A stretch of DNA of 64,000 nucleotides from Paenibacillus soyae (GTDB taxonomy: Bacteria; Bacillota; Bacilli; Paenibacillales; Paenibacillaceae), in NCBI RefSeq assembly GCF_024623455.1, contig NZ_JANIPJ010000003.1:248001-312000 (forward strand), read 5' to 3'. The notes below the pieces were generated by a model. It made no database searches, was not told the DNA's origin, and was given only the letters and a program-made list of their open reading frames with translations. Positions 1 to 8,250 of this stretch are shown piece by piece (within the stretch, counting starts at the first letter, position 1; the number at the start of each line of letters is the position of its first letter). Position numbers and translations under genes: made by a program.

Positions 1-74
1 GCCAGCTGCCTCGATGTCAGTCTGCCCTCCGCCTGCAGCAGCAGCACGATCGATACCAATCTTCCCGCCCGCAT
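1..74 (-). CDS. N-terminus of a DeoR/YafY-type (HTH_11) regulator, partial
   Basis: Only the first 24 complete codons are inside the window. They begin MRAGRLVSIVLLLQAEG and continue RLTSRQLA, which is the first helix pair of the HTH_11 domain found in YafY-like, usually WYL-containing, repressors. A GGGAGGGG ribosome binding site lies six bases before the ATG. The gene is divergent from the SDR gene that starts at 197, so it may control that gene. The effector domain is not visible, so membership of the WYL class is inference. Confidence 0.6.
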   Translation of the reverse strand, partial: MRAGRLVSIVLLLQAEGRLTSRQL

Positions 75-196
75 GATGCGCCCCTCCCTTAAATCCATTT
101 TACTCAGTATACCAATTAAATTATGACAGGGGTTGTCGTATATGCTCCCGTACAATGAAGTTCGTAGCCCACCATGAATGCAAGGAGATGGACGAT

Positions 197-1087
197 ATGG
201 AACAAAAGCCATTGCAAGGCAAGATTGCCGTCGTTGCGGGATCGACGAGAGGCGCGGGAAGAGGCATCGCTGTCAGCCTGGGCGAAGCGGGAGCCACCGT
301 CTACTGCACGGGCCGCAGCGTCAACGGCTCGCCGTCCGACCTGAACCGCTCCGAGACGATTCAGGAGACGGCCGAGCTCGTGACGGCGGCGGGAGGAATC
401 GGAATTCCCGTACAGACGGATCATACGTCTCCCGAGCAAGTCGCCGCGTTGTTCGACCGGCTCCGGACCGAGCAGGACGGGCGGCTCGACATTCTGGTCA
501 ACAACATATGGGGCGGCGAGAAGCTGATCGAGTGGGGCAAGACGTTCTGGGAGCATTCCTTGCCAAGCGGTCTGCTCGTGCAGGAGAGAGCCGTCAAGGC
601 GCATCTCATTACGAGCTATTACGGCGCTCCGCTGATGATCGCGAACAAATCGGGTCTGATCATCGAAGTGACCGACGGCATCGATTACCGATACCGGGGC
701 AATCTGTTCTACAGCCTGGCCAAAATATCGCCGATCCACATCGCGGAATCGCTGGCCGAGGAGCTGCGTCCGCACGGCGTGACGGCGCTCGCCGTTACCC
801 CGGGATTTCTGCGCTCGGAGGAGATGCTGGAGCATTTCGGCGTGTCGGAAGCGAACTGGCAGGACGCCGTTCATAGCGGCAAGGATCAAGCCGAGCACTT
901 CGGCCAATCCGAGACGCCGCGCTTCGTCGGCCGGGGCATCGCGGCGCTTGCCGCAGATCCCGCTGTTCTCGAGAAGACGGGCAAAGTGCTGCCAAGCTGG
1001 GATTTGTCGGATGAGTACGGCTTTATCGACATCGACGGGCGCAAGCCGCACTGGGGACGATACGCGAAGGAGCATGGGTTTCTATAA
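197..1087 (+). CDS. DHRS1-like short-chain dehydrogenase/reductase
   Basis: A 296-aa Rossmann-fold oxidoreductase. The nucleotide-binding glycine motif GSTRGAGRG is at residues 15-23, the NN of the family NNAG motif at 102-103 (here NNIWGG), and the catalytic YSLAK (Tyr172, Lys176) follows. The serine that normally completes the triad is not obvious: the strand reads IIEVTDG where ISS is usual. The overall pattern (GATVY-TGR, GRLD-LVNN) is closest to the DHRS1 branch of SDRs, whose substrates vary. An in-frame ATG at 155 exists, but AAGGAG ten bases before the ATG at 197 decides the start. Divergent from the regulator at the left edge. Confidence 0.85.
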   Translation: MEQKPLQGKIAVVAGSTRGAGRGIAVSLGEAGATVYCTGRSVNGSPSDLNRSETIQETAELVTAAGGIGIPVQTDHTSPEQVAALFDRLRTEQDGRLDILVNNIWGGEKLIEWGKTFWEHSLPSGLLVQERAVKAHLITSYYGAPLMIANKSGLIIEVTDGIDYRYRGNLFYSLAKISPIHIAESLAEELRPHGVTALAVTPGFLRSEEMLEHFGVSEANWQDAVHSGKDQAEHFGQSETPRFVGRGIAALAADPAVLEKTGKVLPSWDLSDEYGFIDIDGRKPHWGRYAKEHGFL

Positions 1088-1100
1088 GCGGCCAACGAAC

Positions 1101-1143
1101 GCAGAAGAAGCGGGCGCTCCTGAAGGAGAGTCCGCTTCTTCTG
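1101..1143. terminator. Hairpin between convergent SDR genes
   Basis: The arms GCAGAAGAAGCGG and CCGCTTCTTCTGC enclose an inner CTCC/GGAG stem. It lies between the stop at 1087 and the convergent stop at 1148. There is no long T-run, so it is a weak intrinsic terminator or simply a transcript-end stem for both genes. Confidence 0.5.
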
Positions 1144-1147
1144 CTGC

Positions 1148-2017
1148 TTACCCGTTCACGATTTCCCCGCCGTTAATATGGAGCATCTGCCCCGTCATGT
1201 AGCTGGAATCGTCGCAGGCCAGGTAGACGTAGGCCGCCGCCAGCTCATGCGGCTGGCCCGCGCGGCCCATCGGCGTGTCGGAGCCGAACGTCGACACCGA
1301 CTCCGGATCGAACGACGCCGGGATGAGCGGCGTCCAGATCGGCCCGGGCGCGACGCCGTTCACGCGGATGCCCTGCCCCGCCAGATTCGCCGCGAGCGCG
1401 CGGGTGAATGACACGATCGCGCCTTTGGTCGACGAATAATCGATCAGCGTCGGATTGCCTTTGTAGGCCGTGATGGACGCCGTATTAATGATGGCGCAGC
1501 CTTGCTTCAGATGAGGCATGGCCGCTATCGTCAGGTAGAACATGCCGAACACGTTCGTGCGGAACGTCTGCTCGAGCTGCTGCGGCGTAATGTCCTCCAG
1601 CTTCTGCCGGACATGCTGCTCCGCCGCGTTATTGACGACGATATCGATCCTGCCGAACTCCTCGATGGCCGCCGTGACGGCTCCCTTGGCGAACGTGTCC
1701 GTGCCGATGTCGCCGGAGAGCAGGCGAACGCGCGCGCCGTGCTTCTCGCAAATTTCCTTGGTCTGCTTCGCGTCGTCATGCTCGTCCTTGTACACGATCA
1801 GCAGCGACGCTCCCTCCTTCGCGTACGCGACCGCCACCGCGCGGCCGATGCCGCTGTCGCCGCCCGTAATGATCGCCGTCTTGCCGGCGAGCTTGCCGGC
1901 CGCCTTGTACTGCTCCGTCTCGAAGACGGGCAGCGGATTCATTTCCGACTCGATTCCCGGCTGCCGGTTTTGGTTTTGCGGCGGGAACACTTTCTTTTTC
2001 TGCGATGATGAAGACAT
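1148..2017 (-). CDS. YhdF/YdaD-type SDR oxidoreductase (general-stress family)
   Basis: A 289-aa SDR with an N-terminal extension rich in Ser, Lys, Gln and Pro, then TGGDSGIG at 51-58, NNAA, and a YSSTKGA catalytic block. The long N-terminal extension before the Rossmann fold and the TGGDSGIGRAVA motif are typical of the Bacillus YhdF/YhxC/YdaD group, several of which are general-stress proteins; the substrate is not established. An upstream in-frame start at 2170 would run through speD, so the ATG at 2017 with GAGAGGAGAGG before it is chosen. It starts only 17 nt downstream of the speD stop, so it is probably cotranscribed with speD. Confidence 0.87.
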   Translation of the reverse strand: MSSSSQKKKVFPPQNQNRQPGIESEMNPLPVFETEQYKAAGKLAGKTAIITGGDSGIGRAVAVAYAKEGASLLIVYKDEHDDAKQTKEICEKHGARVRLLSGDIGTDTFAKGAVTAAIEEFGRIDIVVNNAAEQHVRQKLEDITPQQLEQTFRTNVFGMFYLTIAAMPHLKQGCAIINTASITAYKGNPTLIDYSSTKGAIVSFTRALAANLAGQGIRVNGVAPGPIWTPLIPASFDPESVSTFGSDTPMGRAGQPHELAAAYVYLACDDSSYMTGQMLHINGGEIVNG

Positions 2018-2034
2018 CTGAGGTCCTCTCCTCT

Positions 2035-2835
2035 CTACGTAATGTGATAGAAGATTTCGTCCATCTCCTGCTTCAGGCGGTTCGTGATCTGCTTCTGCTC
2101 CTCCAGGCTCAGGGTGTCCTTCGTATAGCCGAACAAATAATTGTTCAGATCGAACTCCTTCAGCCGGCACTTCGTATGGAACAGATTCTCCTGATAGATG
2201 TTCACGTCGATCATGTCGTACAGCTCGGCCTGCTCGTCCGGTATGTAATTCTGGATCGAGTTGATCTCATGATCGATAAACAGCTTGTACCCGTTAATGT
2301 CGCGCGTGAATCCCCTCACCTTGTAATCGATCATCATAATGTCGGTATTGAACGAATGGATGAGGAAATTGAGCGCCTTGAGCGGCGAAATTTCGCCGCA
2401 GGTCGAGACGTCGATGTCCGCCCGGAACGTGCTGATGCCTTCGTCGGGATGGTATTCCGGGTAAGTGTGCACCGTAATGTGGCTCTTATCGAGCGCCAGA
2501 ACGACGTTCGCGGGCAGCGGGCCCGGCGATTCCTCGTACGATTCCATCGGCACCTCCACGACCGGTCCTTCGGACACGAGCAGCGTTACGCTTGCGCCTT
2601 GCGGCACGTAATCCTGCTTGGCGATATTAAGCACGTGAGCGCCTATCATCTCCGAAACTTGGTTCAAGATCGAGGTCAGCCGGTCGGAATTGTACTGCTC
2701 GTCGATATAAGCGATGTACGCCTCCCGCTCTTCCTTCGTCTTCGTGTAGCAAATATCGTACATATTGAAGCTGAGCGTCTTGGTCAGGTTATTGAATCCG
2801 TGCAGCTGAATGCGCTGCTCATGCGTAAGCTTCAC
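2035..2835 (-). CDS. speD: S-adenosylmethionine decarboxylase proenzyme (E. coli type)
   Basis: A 266-aa proenzyme that cleaves itself between Lys and Ser in the [12 protein letters not shown] segment, making Ser118 the pyruvoyl group that decarboxylates AdoMet. HGFNNLTK near the N-terminus, [13 protein letters not shown] and [10 protein letters not shown] all match the long SpeD class of enterobacteria, not the short B. subtilis SpeH class. A GTG at 2844 overlaps the AAAGGAG ribosome binding site, so the GTG at 2835, eight bases after it, is the better start. No spermidine synthase (speE) is present in the window. It lies next to the PspA/ATP-grasp island, in which AdoMet decarboxylases recur, and is followed by an SDR. 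Confidence 0.95.
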   Translation of the reverse strand: MKLTHEQRIQLHGFNNLTKTLSFNMYDICYTKTKEEREAYIAYIDEQYNSDRLTSILNQVSEMIGAHVLNIAKQDYVPQGASVTLLVSEGPVVEVPMESYEESPGPLPANVVLALDKSHITVHTYPEYHPDEGISTFRADIDVSTCGEISPLKALNFLIHSFNTDIMMIDYKVRGFTRDINGYKLFIDHEINSIQNYIPDEQAELYDMIDVNIYQENLFHTKCRLKEFDLNNYLFGYTKDTLSLEEQKQITNRLKQEMDEIFYHIT

Positions 2836-2900
2836 GATCCTCACTCCTTTACCTACGTACTATTTCCTGTTACCCCCATCCTAATTCCGCCAAACCGCGC

Positions 2901-2938
2901 AAAAAAAGAAAAGAAGCACGCCATTCGTGCTCCTTCTC
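2901..2938 (-). terminator. Rho-independent terminator of the K+ channel gene
   Basis: On the minus strand a GAGCACG/CGTGCTTC hairpin is followed by TTTTCTTTTTTT. It lies just after the stop of the channel gene and before speD, so the two genes are probably separate transcripts. Confidence 0.85.
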
Positions 2939-2981
2939 CGTTCCATTCTTATTCATGCCGCCAAAAGCCAGCCTTTGAAAG

Positions 2982-3995
2982 CTAGCCGATAATCCTTCTG
3001 TAAGTCGCCTCGTCGCAGACGACGAACAGCTTGGCTTCGCCGGGGATCGCCTCGTTCAGCTTGCGGTTGATGCCGAGATCGCCGCGGTCCGCGAGCAGCG
3101 TCGCGCCCTGCTCCAGCAAACCGAAGAACGCATCGCCGTAAGTGCGCCACGCGCGATTGACGGGCACCTCGTAAAGCTCATCCCCATATTGCCTGCTCAG
3201 CAGCTGGCGGAACACGTCCGAGTTGCCCTCTTGAAGAGCGGAGCGTACCGCGAGACGGGAGATGGCGTCATGCGACACGACAAATTCGTTCACCTGCACA
3301 TGGGCGAAGTTCCGGATATGCTTCTCCTGCATCACTTCCACCGTCGTATGAACATGAGAGGCCATTCTTTCGATGCTCGAGGCTATGAGCAGCGACTTCC
3401 CGTCTACTAGCGACGCTTCGTCGATGCGGGCGTCCGCGAATATAATCGCCGATTTGGCCCTCTGAATATTGGCGCGGGCCAGCACGTCCTCCTCCGAAGG
3501 ATCGCCGCTTACGAAATGCACCCTCGGCAGCCTCTCGAGCGGATGCTTACCCGATTCGTCGATAAGAACGATCGACGTCTCCGGACTGTGCGCAAGCAGC
3601 TCCTCGACCGCGGTATGCGCTTTTTTGCTCCAATTGATAATCACGATGTGGCCCTCGCCTTTGTAGCCCAACTGCCCCTCTCCTCTCAAACGTTTGATAA
3701 GCGCGAACGAATCGATGATTTTGCCGATGACCAAGCTCAGAAGACCGATCCCGAATATGTACAGGAAAATCGTGAATGCCTTGCCCGCGATCGTGACCGC
3801 GAAATAGTCTCCGTAGCCGACCGTTGCCATCGTGGTCAGCACCCAGTACAGGGCGTTGAACCAGCTGCCGAACGTATCCGGCTCGAGCAGGAAAGCCACG
3901 GTCGCGCTGACGGCCACGAAGAGCAGAATGCTGACCGCAAGCGTCTTCCTCCCCGCGCGGAACAGCTTCTCGGATAATAGGAATATAAAATGCAC
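2982..3995 (-). CDS. Two-TM potassium channel with RCK (TrkA-N/TrkA-C) domain
   Basis: A 337-aa integral membrane protein. A first membrane helix covers about 18-38, the pore loop carries the selectivity filter TVGYGD at 58-63, and a second helix covers about 72-95. After this comes a cytoplasmic regulator of K+ conductance: a Rossmann-like TrkA-N part from about 112 (GHIVIINWSKKA) and a C-terminal part to the end. The arrangement is that of MthK/YugO channels, gated by ions or nucleotides bound to the RCK ring. It starts with GTG behind AAGGAGCGGGGAG and is divergent from pspA. Ion channels of this kind are known neighbours of PspA-ATP-grasp clusters, so a role in membrane-stress response is likely but inferred. 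Confidence 0.92.
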   Translation of the reverse strand: MHFIFLLSEKLFRAGRKTLAVSILLFVAVSATVAFLLEPDTFGSWFNALYWVLTTMATVGYGDYFAVTIAGKAFTIFLYIFGIGLLSLVIGKIIDSFALIKRLRGEGQLGYKGEGHIVIINWSKKAHTAVEELLAHSPETSIVLIDESGKHPLERLPRVHFVSGDPSEEDVLARANIQRAKSAIIFADARIDEASLVDGKSLLIASSIERMASHVHTTVEVMQEKHIRNFAHVQVNEFVVSHDAISRLAVRSALQEGNSDVFRQLLSRQYGDELYEVPVNRAWRTYGDAFFGLLEQGATLLADRGDLGINRKLNEAIPGEAKLFVVCDEATYRRIIG

Positions 3996-4026
3996 GAGCT
4001 CCCCGCTCCTTCCTAAGATTGATTCC

Positions 4027-4054
4027 TGAAACCAATTGTCGGTTTTGCCGTATG
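4027..4054 (+). promoter_or_regulatory. ECF (sigma-W-like) promoter of pspA
   Basis: TGAAAC at 4027-4032 is separated by exactly 16 bases from CGTATG at 4049-4054. This is the B. subtilis sigma-W type consensus (TGAAAC-N16/17-CGTA). The predicted start point is about 25 bases before the pspA ribosome binding site. No good sigma-A promoter is seen in the same gap. Confidence 0.7.
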
Positions 4055-4089
4055 GAAGCTTATATCAAAAAGCCATTGGAGGGAATACC

Positions 4090-4761
4090 ATGTCCTTGTT
4101 CAAGCGACTGCGTGACTTAACCTTATCCAACGTCTATGCCCTGATCGAGAAAGCCGAAGATCCGATCAAACTGACCGACCAATACATCCGCGACATGACG
4201 GAGGATCTGCAGGATGCCGAGAAAGCCGTCGCCTCCCAGATCGCGCTCGAGAAGAAGTTCAAGAAGCTATACGAAGAGCAGGAAGCGCTCCTGCAGAAGC
4301 GGATCGAGCAGTCCCATATCGCCGTTCAAGAAGGCAACCTCGAGCTCGCCCGCCGGGTCATCGAAGACAAGCAGGCCGTCGAAACGAAGATGATCGAATA
4401 CAAGGAAGCTTACGCCGAGAACCAGCTGCTCGCGAACAATCTGCGCGCCAAGCTGGAGGAGATGCGGAAGCAGCTTGCCGACATGAAGAACAAACGGGAT
4501 ACGCTCGTCGCCCGCTACCAAGCGGCGAAGACGCAGACCGAGATCAACAAAGCGATGTCCAGCTTCGGCGGAAGCTCCGCCGCGGCGGGCATGAAGCGGA
4601 TGGAAGAGAAGATGCTGCAAGCCGAGGCGATGGCGGAAGCAAGCAACGATCTCGCCGCTTCCCGCGGCAAATCCATCGACGACGAATTCGCGAATCTCGG
4701 CAAGAACAAAGCCGTCGAAGACGAGCTCGCCGCTCTGATGAAGCAATACGAGAAGAAGTAG
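4090..4761 (+). CDS. pspA: PspA/IM30 (Vipp1) family envelope-stress protein
   Basis: A 223-aa, almost wholly helical coiled-coil protein. It begins MSLFKRLRDLTLSNVYALIE and continues with EDPIKLTDQYIRDMTEDL, the conserved N-terminal block of the family that forms the membrane-inserting amphipathic helix and helix 1. PspA-type proteins are ESCRT-III relatives that polymerise on damaged membranes. The start at 4090 is fixed by GGAGGG six bases before it; an upstream in-frame ATG at 4036 lies inside the promoter. It is the first gene of a two-gene operon with the DUF4178 gene, from which it is separated by six bases. The putative sigma-W-like promoter predicts induction by envelope stress. Confidence 0.93.
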   Translation: MSLFKRLRDLTLSNVYALIEKAEDPIKLTDQYIRDMTEDLQDAEKAVASQIALEKKFKKLYEEQEALLQKRIEQSHIAVQEGNLELARRVIEDKQAVETKMIEYKEAYAENQLLANNLRAKLEEMRKQLADMKNKRDTLVARYQAAKTQTEINKAMSSFGGSSAAAGMKRMEEKMLQAEAMAEASNDLAASRGKSIDDEFANLGKNKAVEDELAALMKQYEKK

Positions 4762-4767
4762 ACCGCC

Positions 4768-5289
4768 ATGGGATTATTCGGACGCATACGCGGCATCATG
4801 AAGCGTCCCGAGCCTCCTATTGCCGAACGGAGCGTATTCGAAGCCGGCCCGGGCGACGTGTGCGAGGTGTCGATGGTTACTTACCAAGTGACCGGACGCA
4901 CCTCGAATCAGCGCCGCAGGACCACGCTTCTTACGCTTCAGGACGGCTCGGACATTCGCTACCTGCTTGTCGAAGACCGCGAAGCCATCGCCTATTCTCT
5001 ATATACCGCAATCGACGGGCGTCTCGATTCCTTCACGGAGGTGCCGATGACGCTCGAGCTCGACGGGCGCGTCTTCCATTTGGAAGAGCAATACGCGGAC
5101 TACATCACGACCGTCGGCAAGACGCCGTTCCCAAGGCCCGGCGAGCAATCCGTCTGGCAGTACCAGTCCGATGACCGCAAGCTGATGCGCATCGAATGGC
5201 TGGACGGAAGGTTTATGCTCTACGAGGGCGAAGACATTCTTCCCGCGGACGCCCGATTCCTGTTCGGGGCCGGACGCGCGCAAGACTAA
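4768..5289 (+). CDS. DUF4178 domain protein
   Basis: A 173-aa soluble protein with no signal peptide or membrane helix. The predicted beta-rich core runs from about 28 to 165 (GDVCEVSMVTYQVTGRT, the DGSDIRYLLVED strand pair, WQYQSDDRKLMRIEW near the end), which I recognise as DUF4178. The domain is found next to PspA and DUF350 in many bacteria; its biochemical role is not known to me. It is translated directly after pspA and the pair ends at a strong terminator. Convergent with the DUF350 operon. Confidence 0.8.
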   Translation: MGLFGRIRGIMKRPEPPIAERSVFEAGPGDVCEVSMVTYQVTGRTSNQRRRTTLLTLQDGSDIRYLLVEDREAIAYSLYTAIDGRLDSFTEVPMTLELDGRVFHLEEQYADYITTVGKTPFPRPGEQSVWQYQSDDRKLMRIEWLDGRFMLYEGEDILPADARFLFGAGRAQD

Positions 5290-5293
5290 ACGC

Positions 5294-5346
5294 AAGGACT
5301 GCTTGACTCGGATGAACGCCATCCGGTCAAGCAGTCCTTTTTATTT
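5294..5346 (+). terminator. Strong terminator of pspA-DUF4178
   Basis: AAGGACTGCTTGAC pairs with GTCAAGCAGTCCTT, with a further CGGAT/ATCCG inner stem, followed by TTTTATTT. The same stem would form on the opposite strand for the DUF350 operon, but its T-run there is poor. Confidence 0.9.
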
Positions 5347-5362
5347 CGGAATCGTAACCCGT

Positions 5363-5764
5363 TTAAATAATCAAGCTGCTGATTGCAAAGGAGAAGCCCA
5401 GGTACACCGCGAACAGCATAATGCCAACCGCGACGTTCCCCTTCACGAGCTCATCCGCGATTCTGAATCTTGGCGTGAGAAGCTCGAACAGCCAGTAGGC
5501 CGCGATCAGACACACGTATCCGACCGCGAACCACAACGCCATGAACCAAATACTTGAATTCGTGTAAGCCGCGACGCCTAAGATAAGAGCCGTCGAGATG
5601 AACTTGCCGCCGAGCGCGATGCCGACGGCTACGTTCCCCTTCTTCAGCTCTTCCATATCCTTGAACGGCGTCATGAGACTGAAGACAAACATGCCAATCA
5701 ATTGAAGAACGATAATTACGATAACGCTGACCACAATATTAATAACGACCGTCAATTCGCCCAC
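5363..5764 (-). CDS. DUF350 (YjfL/UPF0719) four-helix membrane protein
   Basis: A 133-aa inner-membrane protein with four predicted helices. It shows a clear internal duplication: ELKKGNVAVGIALGGKF at about 40-56 is repeated as ELVKGNVAVGIMLFAVY at about 105-121, each followed by a hydrophobic helix. This tandem arrangement defines DUF350. The family is a constant partner of PspA and of the GSP-synthase-like ATP-grasp enzyme (compare E. coli yjfL next to yjfC/yjfJ). It overlaps the upstream DUF4247 gene by 13 bases, so translation is coupled. Its function is unknown; a membrane platform or channel is only a guess. Confidence 0.88.
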   Translation of the reverse strand: MGELTVVINIVVSVIVIIVLQLIGMFVFSLMTPFKDMEELKKGNVAVGIALGGKFISTALILGVAAYTNSSIWFMALWFAVGYVCLIAAYWLFELLTPRFRIADELVKGNVAVGIMLFAVYLGFSFAISSLII

Positions 5765-6378
5765 CCCCGAAATTTCGCATACGCTTGATCATAATCCGCA
5801 AAATCGTGCACTTCCTCCAGATGAACGCTCACCGTCGACTGGCCGGACATCGTCTCGTACATGGCGTCGTCGATCGGCTGCTTGATCCGGTTGCCGGTAG
5901 GCAGCTCCACCACCGCGAAATTGCGCGTCTCGCCTTTGTACGACGTTTTGTACACGCCGACGAGATCCGCTTCGGTCGTAAGCCGAACCTTCAGCTGCTC
6001 GAGATCCTTCTGCGCGTCGGTCTCTTTCTTGTAAGTTTTAAGCGTTCTCCATGCGGAGAGCCGGACCTCGTTGCGCTGATCGGCGTCCGTCACCATCTCG
6101 GCGTCCATGAACTGGAGCACGTATACCTTGTTGCCCGTCGCATAGTTGTTATCGTTCGGCAGAAGCGTATTGTCGGGCAGGATCGTCATGTCGCTGCCGA
6201 TCAGATCGCCGACCGTCCCGTCAATGATGCGGTAATCCCATGGCACTCTCGCAACGTCCATGGACGAACCCGAGCTCGTGCTGAACACGGAAGACGAATT
6301 CGAGCACGCCGTCAGCGCGAGCGCCAGCAGCAAGCCGAACACGACGGCCGCATAGGACCTTTTCTTATGTGTATGCAT
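5752..6378 (-). CDS. DUF4247 lipoprotein
   Basis: A 208-aa exported protein with a lipoprotein signal (positively charged MHTHKKR, hydrophobic stretch, lipobox ALTAC with Cys at 25) and a Ser-rich tether before the folded part that begins near 45 (WDYRIIDGTVGDLIG). The rest matches the DUF4247 family that accompanies DUF350 and PspA in Firmicutes. It would sit on the outer face of the membrane. Its start immediately follows the stop of the ATP-grasp gene without any gap, and its end overlaps the DUF350 start, so all three are one operon. Confidence 0.8.
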   Translation of the reverse strand: MHTHKKRSYAAVVFGLLLALALTACSNSSSVFSTSSGSSMDVARVPWDYRIIDGTVGDLIGSDMTILPDNTLLPNDNNYATGNKVYVLQFMDAEMVTDADQRNEVRLSAWRTLKTYKKETDAQKDLEQLKVRLTTEADLVGVYKTSYKGETRNFAVVELPTGNRIKQPIDDAMYETMSGQSTVSVHLEEVHDFADYDQAYAKFRGWAN

Positions 6379-7572
6379 CTATTTCACTCCAATCGCGATA
6401 AAATGGCTGGCGTTCCCCGTAATCGGACCGCCGCCTCTGCCAAGCATGCCGCAAGGCTTCCCGTTAATGACGAACATGCCGGTCAGCAGATGCAGCTCCC
6501 CCTCCGCCGTTCCGATCCGGGCAAGCTCCGCCCGCTTCTGGTACATGGTCGGGAACAGCGTGCTCGTATCGAAGCCTTCGCTGTCTTCGATTTCGAGACC
6601 GCCGGAGGCGTCGAATAGACGCACGGAACCGCCTTCGCGCCCGAACATCGATTTGGACACGAAGCTGCCTTCGAATACCGCTTTGTTGTAAGCGGGAAGC
6701 ATATATTGGCCAATGATGGCCCGTTCGTTCTCGTTATACAGCTGGCCAAGCTCGTACAGGCCCCATACAACCGCCAACAGACCTTTGGATTGCAGCAGGA
6801 TGCTGTGCGGGCCGTTCCAGATAGAGAGCTCCCGCGTCTCAATCGAATACGCGAGCGCGTCTCCGCCTTCGTCGACGGCCATCCATTCCTTCGGATAGAG
6901 GGCGAACATGCTCCGAATGGAGCGGCCTTCCCCGTCCTTCAGCACGCCCTCGTCGACGTACAGCTCCAAGCAGTCCACGCATTTGACGTCCAGTCCGCTA
7001 TGCCTGACCAGCGCTTCGATCGTGCCGGAGTCCTCGAGATGCTCGCCGTAATCGACGCATGCCGCCGTATCCGGCCGCTCGATCGACCAAGCCTCGGCTA
7101 TCCGCTCTCTCATTGCGAGATTAGGAGATTCGAGACCAAGCTGGGCGCACATCCACGGCGTCGCGATAGAGGCTTCCACATAGCCCGTCGGCGTATCCGC
7201 GTTCAATTCCAGCAGCTTGATCGTTCCATCGTTATCGATGGCGAAGTCGAATCTAGCATATCGGCTGATGCTGCCTTCTTCCGGGAACGGCAGCTCGTCG
7301 AGCATCGTCCACAGCACGTCCGGAATGCCTATAAGCTCGTAAAACGCGTGATTCCCATGAATATAACGGGCCGCGCGGTCCAGCACCCGCCACAGTCCCT
7401 CCGACGCCCGAACCAATTCCTCGTACGTTTCCTTCTTCATGGCGACGGCCTGGTCGATCCAATAGTTCTCCTCCCCGATATCCGCCCATTTGAACCCCAG
7501 CTCAGCGAGCTCGGCTACGCGGCTCGCCCGGTCGGGAGACGGCTCCGATACCACCTCGAATACGCCGCTCAT
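6379..7572 (-). CDS. Glutathionylspermidine-synthase-like ATP-grasp ligase (YjfC type)
   Basis: A 397-aa cytoplasmic enzyme of the GSP_synth ATP-grasp family, without the N-terminal CHAP amidase domain of E. coli Gsp. Recognisable blocks are FKWADIGEENYWIDQ near 28-42, the metal/ATP site RFDFAIDNDGTIKLLELNADTPTG (D...E-N at about 108-131, given here in parts), and a glycine-rich C-terminal segment MLGRGGGPITGNASHF. In this family an ATP-activated carboxylate is joined to an amine; Gsp and trypanothione synthetases use polyamines. The substrate here is unknown. The nearby speD makes a polyamine-type amine plausible. It overlaps the upstream Ser-rich gene by four bases. Confidence 0.88.
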   Translation of the reverse strand: MSGVFEVVSEPSPDRASRVAELAELGFKWADIGEENYWIDQAVAMKKETYEELVRASEGLWRVLDRAARYIHGNHAFYELIGIPDVLWTMLDELPFPEEGSISRYARFDFAIDNDGTIKLLELNADTPTGYVEASIATPWMCAQLGLESPNLAMRERIAEAWSIERPDTAACVDYGEHLEDSGTIEALVRHSGLDVKCVDCLELYVDEGVLKDGEGRSIRSMFALYPKEWMAVDEGGDALAYSIETRELSIWNGPHSILLQSKGLLAVVWGLYELGQLYNENERAIIGQYMLPAYNKAVFEGSFVSKSMFGREGGSVRLFDASGGLEIEDSEGFDTSTLFPTMYQKRAELARIGTAEGELHLLTGMFVINGKPCGMLGRGGGPITGNASHFIAIGVK

Positions 7573-8222
7573 CCGCCGAAACCGCTGCTCTTGCTGCTGG
7601 AGCTCTTGGAGCCGGAGGAGCTAATGCTGCTGGAGGTCCCTCCGATGCTGCCGGGATTCGACGAGGTCGAGCGTCTTGTCACGGTACCCGTGGAGGAAGA
7701 CGTCTTCGGCCTTACCGTCGAGCCGACCACCGCTTTGTTCTGGAACGTGTCGCTCGTGTAGGATGTCGCCGGCCTGTACGTCGTCTTCGTCTGATAGTAA
7801 TATGCCGGTCTCTTCTTATAATAGCTGGACGAAGAATAGCTGGAGCCCGAGTTGAACAACAAATGATAGAGAAGCAGATCGTCCCAGCCGAAGCCCGTGC
7901 CGTAATGATGGACGACTGTCGTTCCTCCGCCGCCGGCGCTTTGATTCGCGGGCTCCTCTGTCGGAACCGGCTGAAGCAATGGAAGATTCCAATCCACGCC
8001 CGGGTCAAAATACTTCTTCACTTCCTCCGTCGACCAGGAGACGAGCTCGGGCTGCTCCTCCGTCGACGCTCCCCCGCTATTCGCCGATACGCCCGTGCTG
8101 AGCACCGCGTTCGCCAGAAGAGCTACGCCCAGCGAAGTGGACAATACGCGTAGCGGCCTGCCTTCAGGCGTTAACCATTTGGACGCCTGCTCCTTCGGTT
8201 GTTTTTTATCGTCATGCGTCAA
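7569..8222 (-). CDS. Ser-rich membrane-linked protein of the ATP-grasp operon
   Basis: A 217-aa protein of unknown function. A hydrophobic stretch near residues 30-48 (VLSTSLGVALLANAVLS) could be a membrane anchor or signal. The C-terminal half is low-complexity, rich in Ser, Thr, Tyr and Gly, and ends SSKSSGFGG. Short Ser/Gly-rich proteins ending in a similar GFG motif (DUF1190, YgiB/YjfM) occupy the same operon position in enterobacteria, so it may be the equivalent partner or the target of the ligase; this is inference. The TTG at 8222, eight bases after GGAAGGTGG, is my preferred start; no suitable ATG exists. It overlaps the ligase gene by four bases. Confidence 0.6.
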   Translation of the reverse strand: MTHDDKKQPKEQASKWLTPEGRPLRVLSTSLGVALLANAVLSTGVSANSGGASTEEQPELVSWSTEEVKKYFDPGVDWNLPLLQPVPTEEPANQSAGGGGTTVVHHYGTGFGWDDLLLYHLLFNSGSSYSSSSYYKKRPAYYYQTKTTYRPATSYTSDTFQNKAVVGSTVRPKTSSSTGTVTRRSTSSNPGSIGGTSSSISSSGSKSSSSKSSGFGG

Positions 8223-8250
8223 GCTGCATTCCACCTTCCGAAAACCATTT

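Noticed and set aside
155..196. Upstream ATG of the first SDR gene
   Set aside because: No ribosome binding site; the AAGGAG and the family N-terminus support the ATG at 197.
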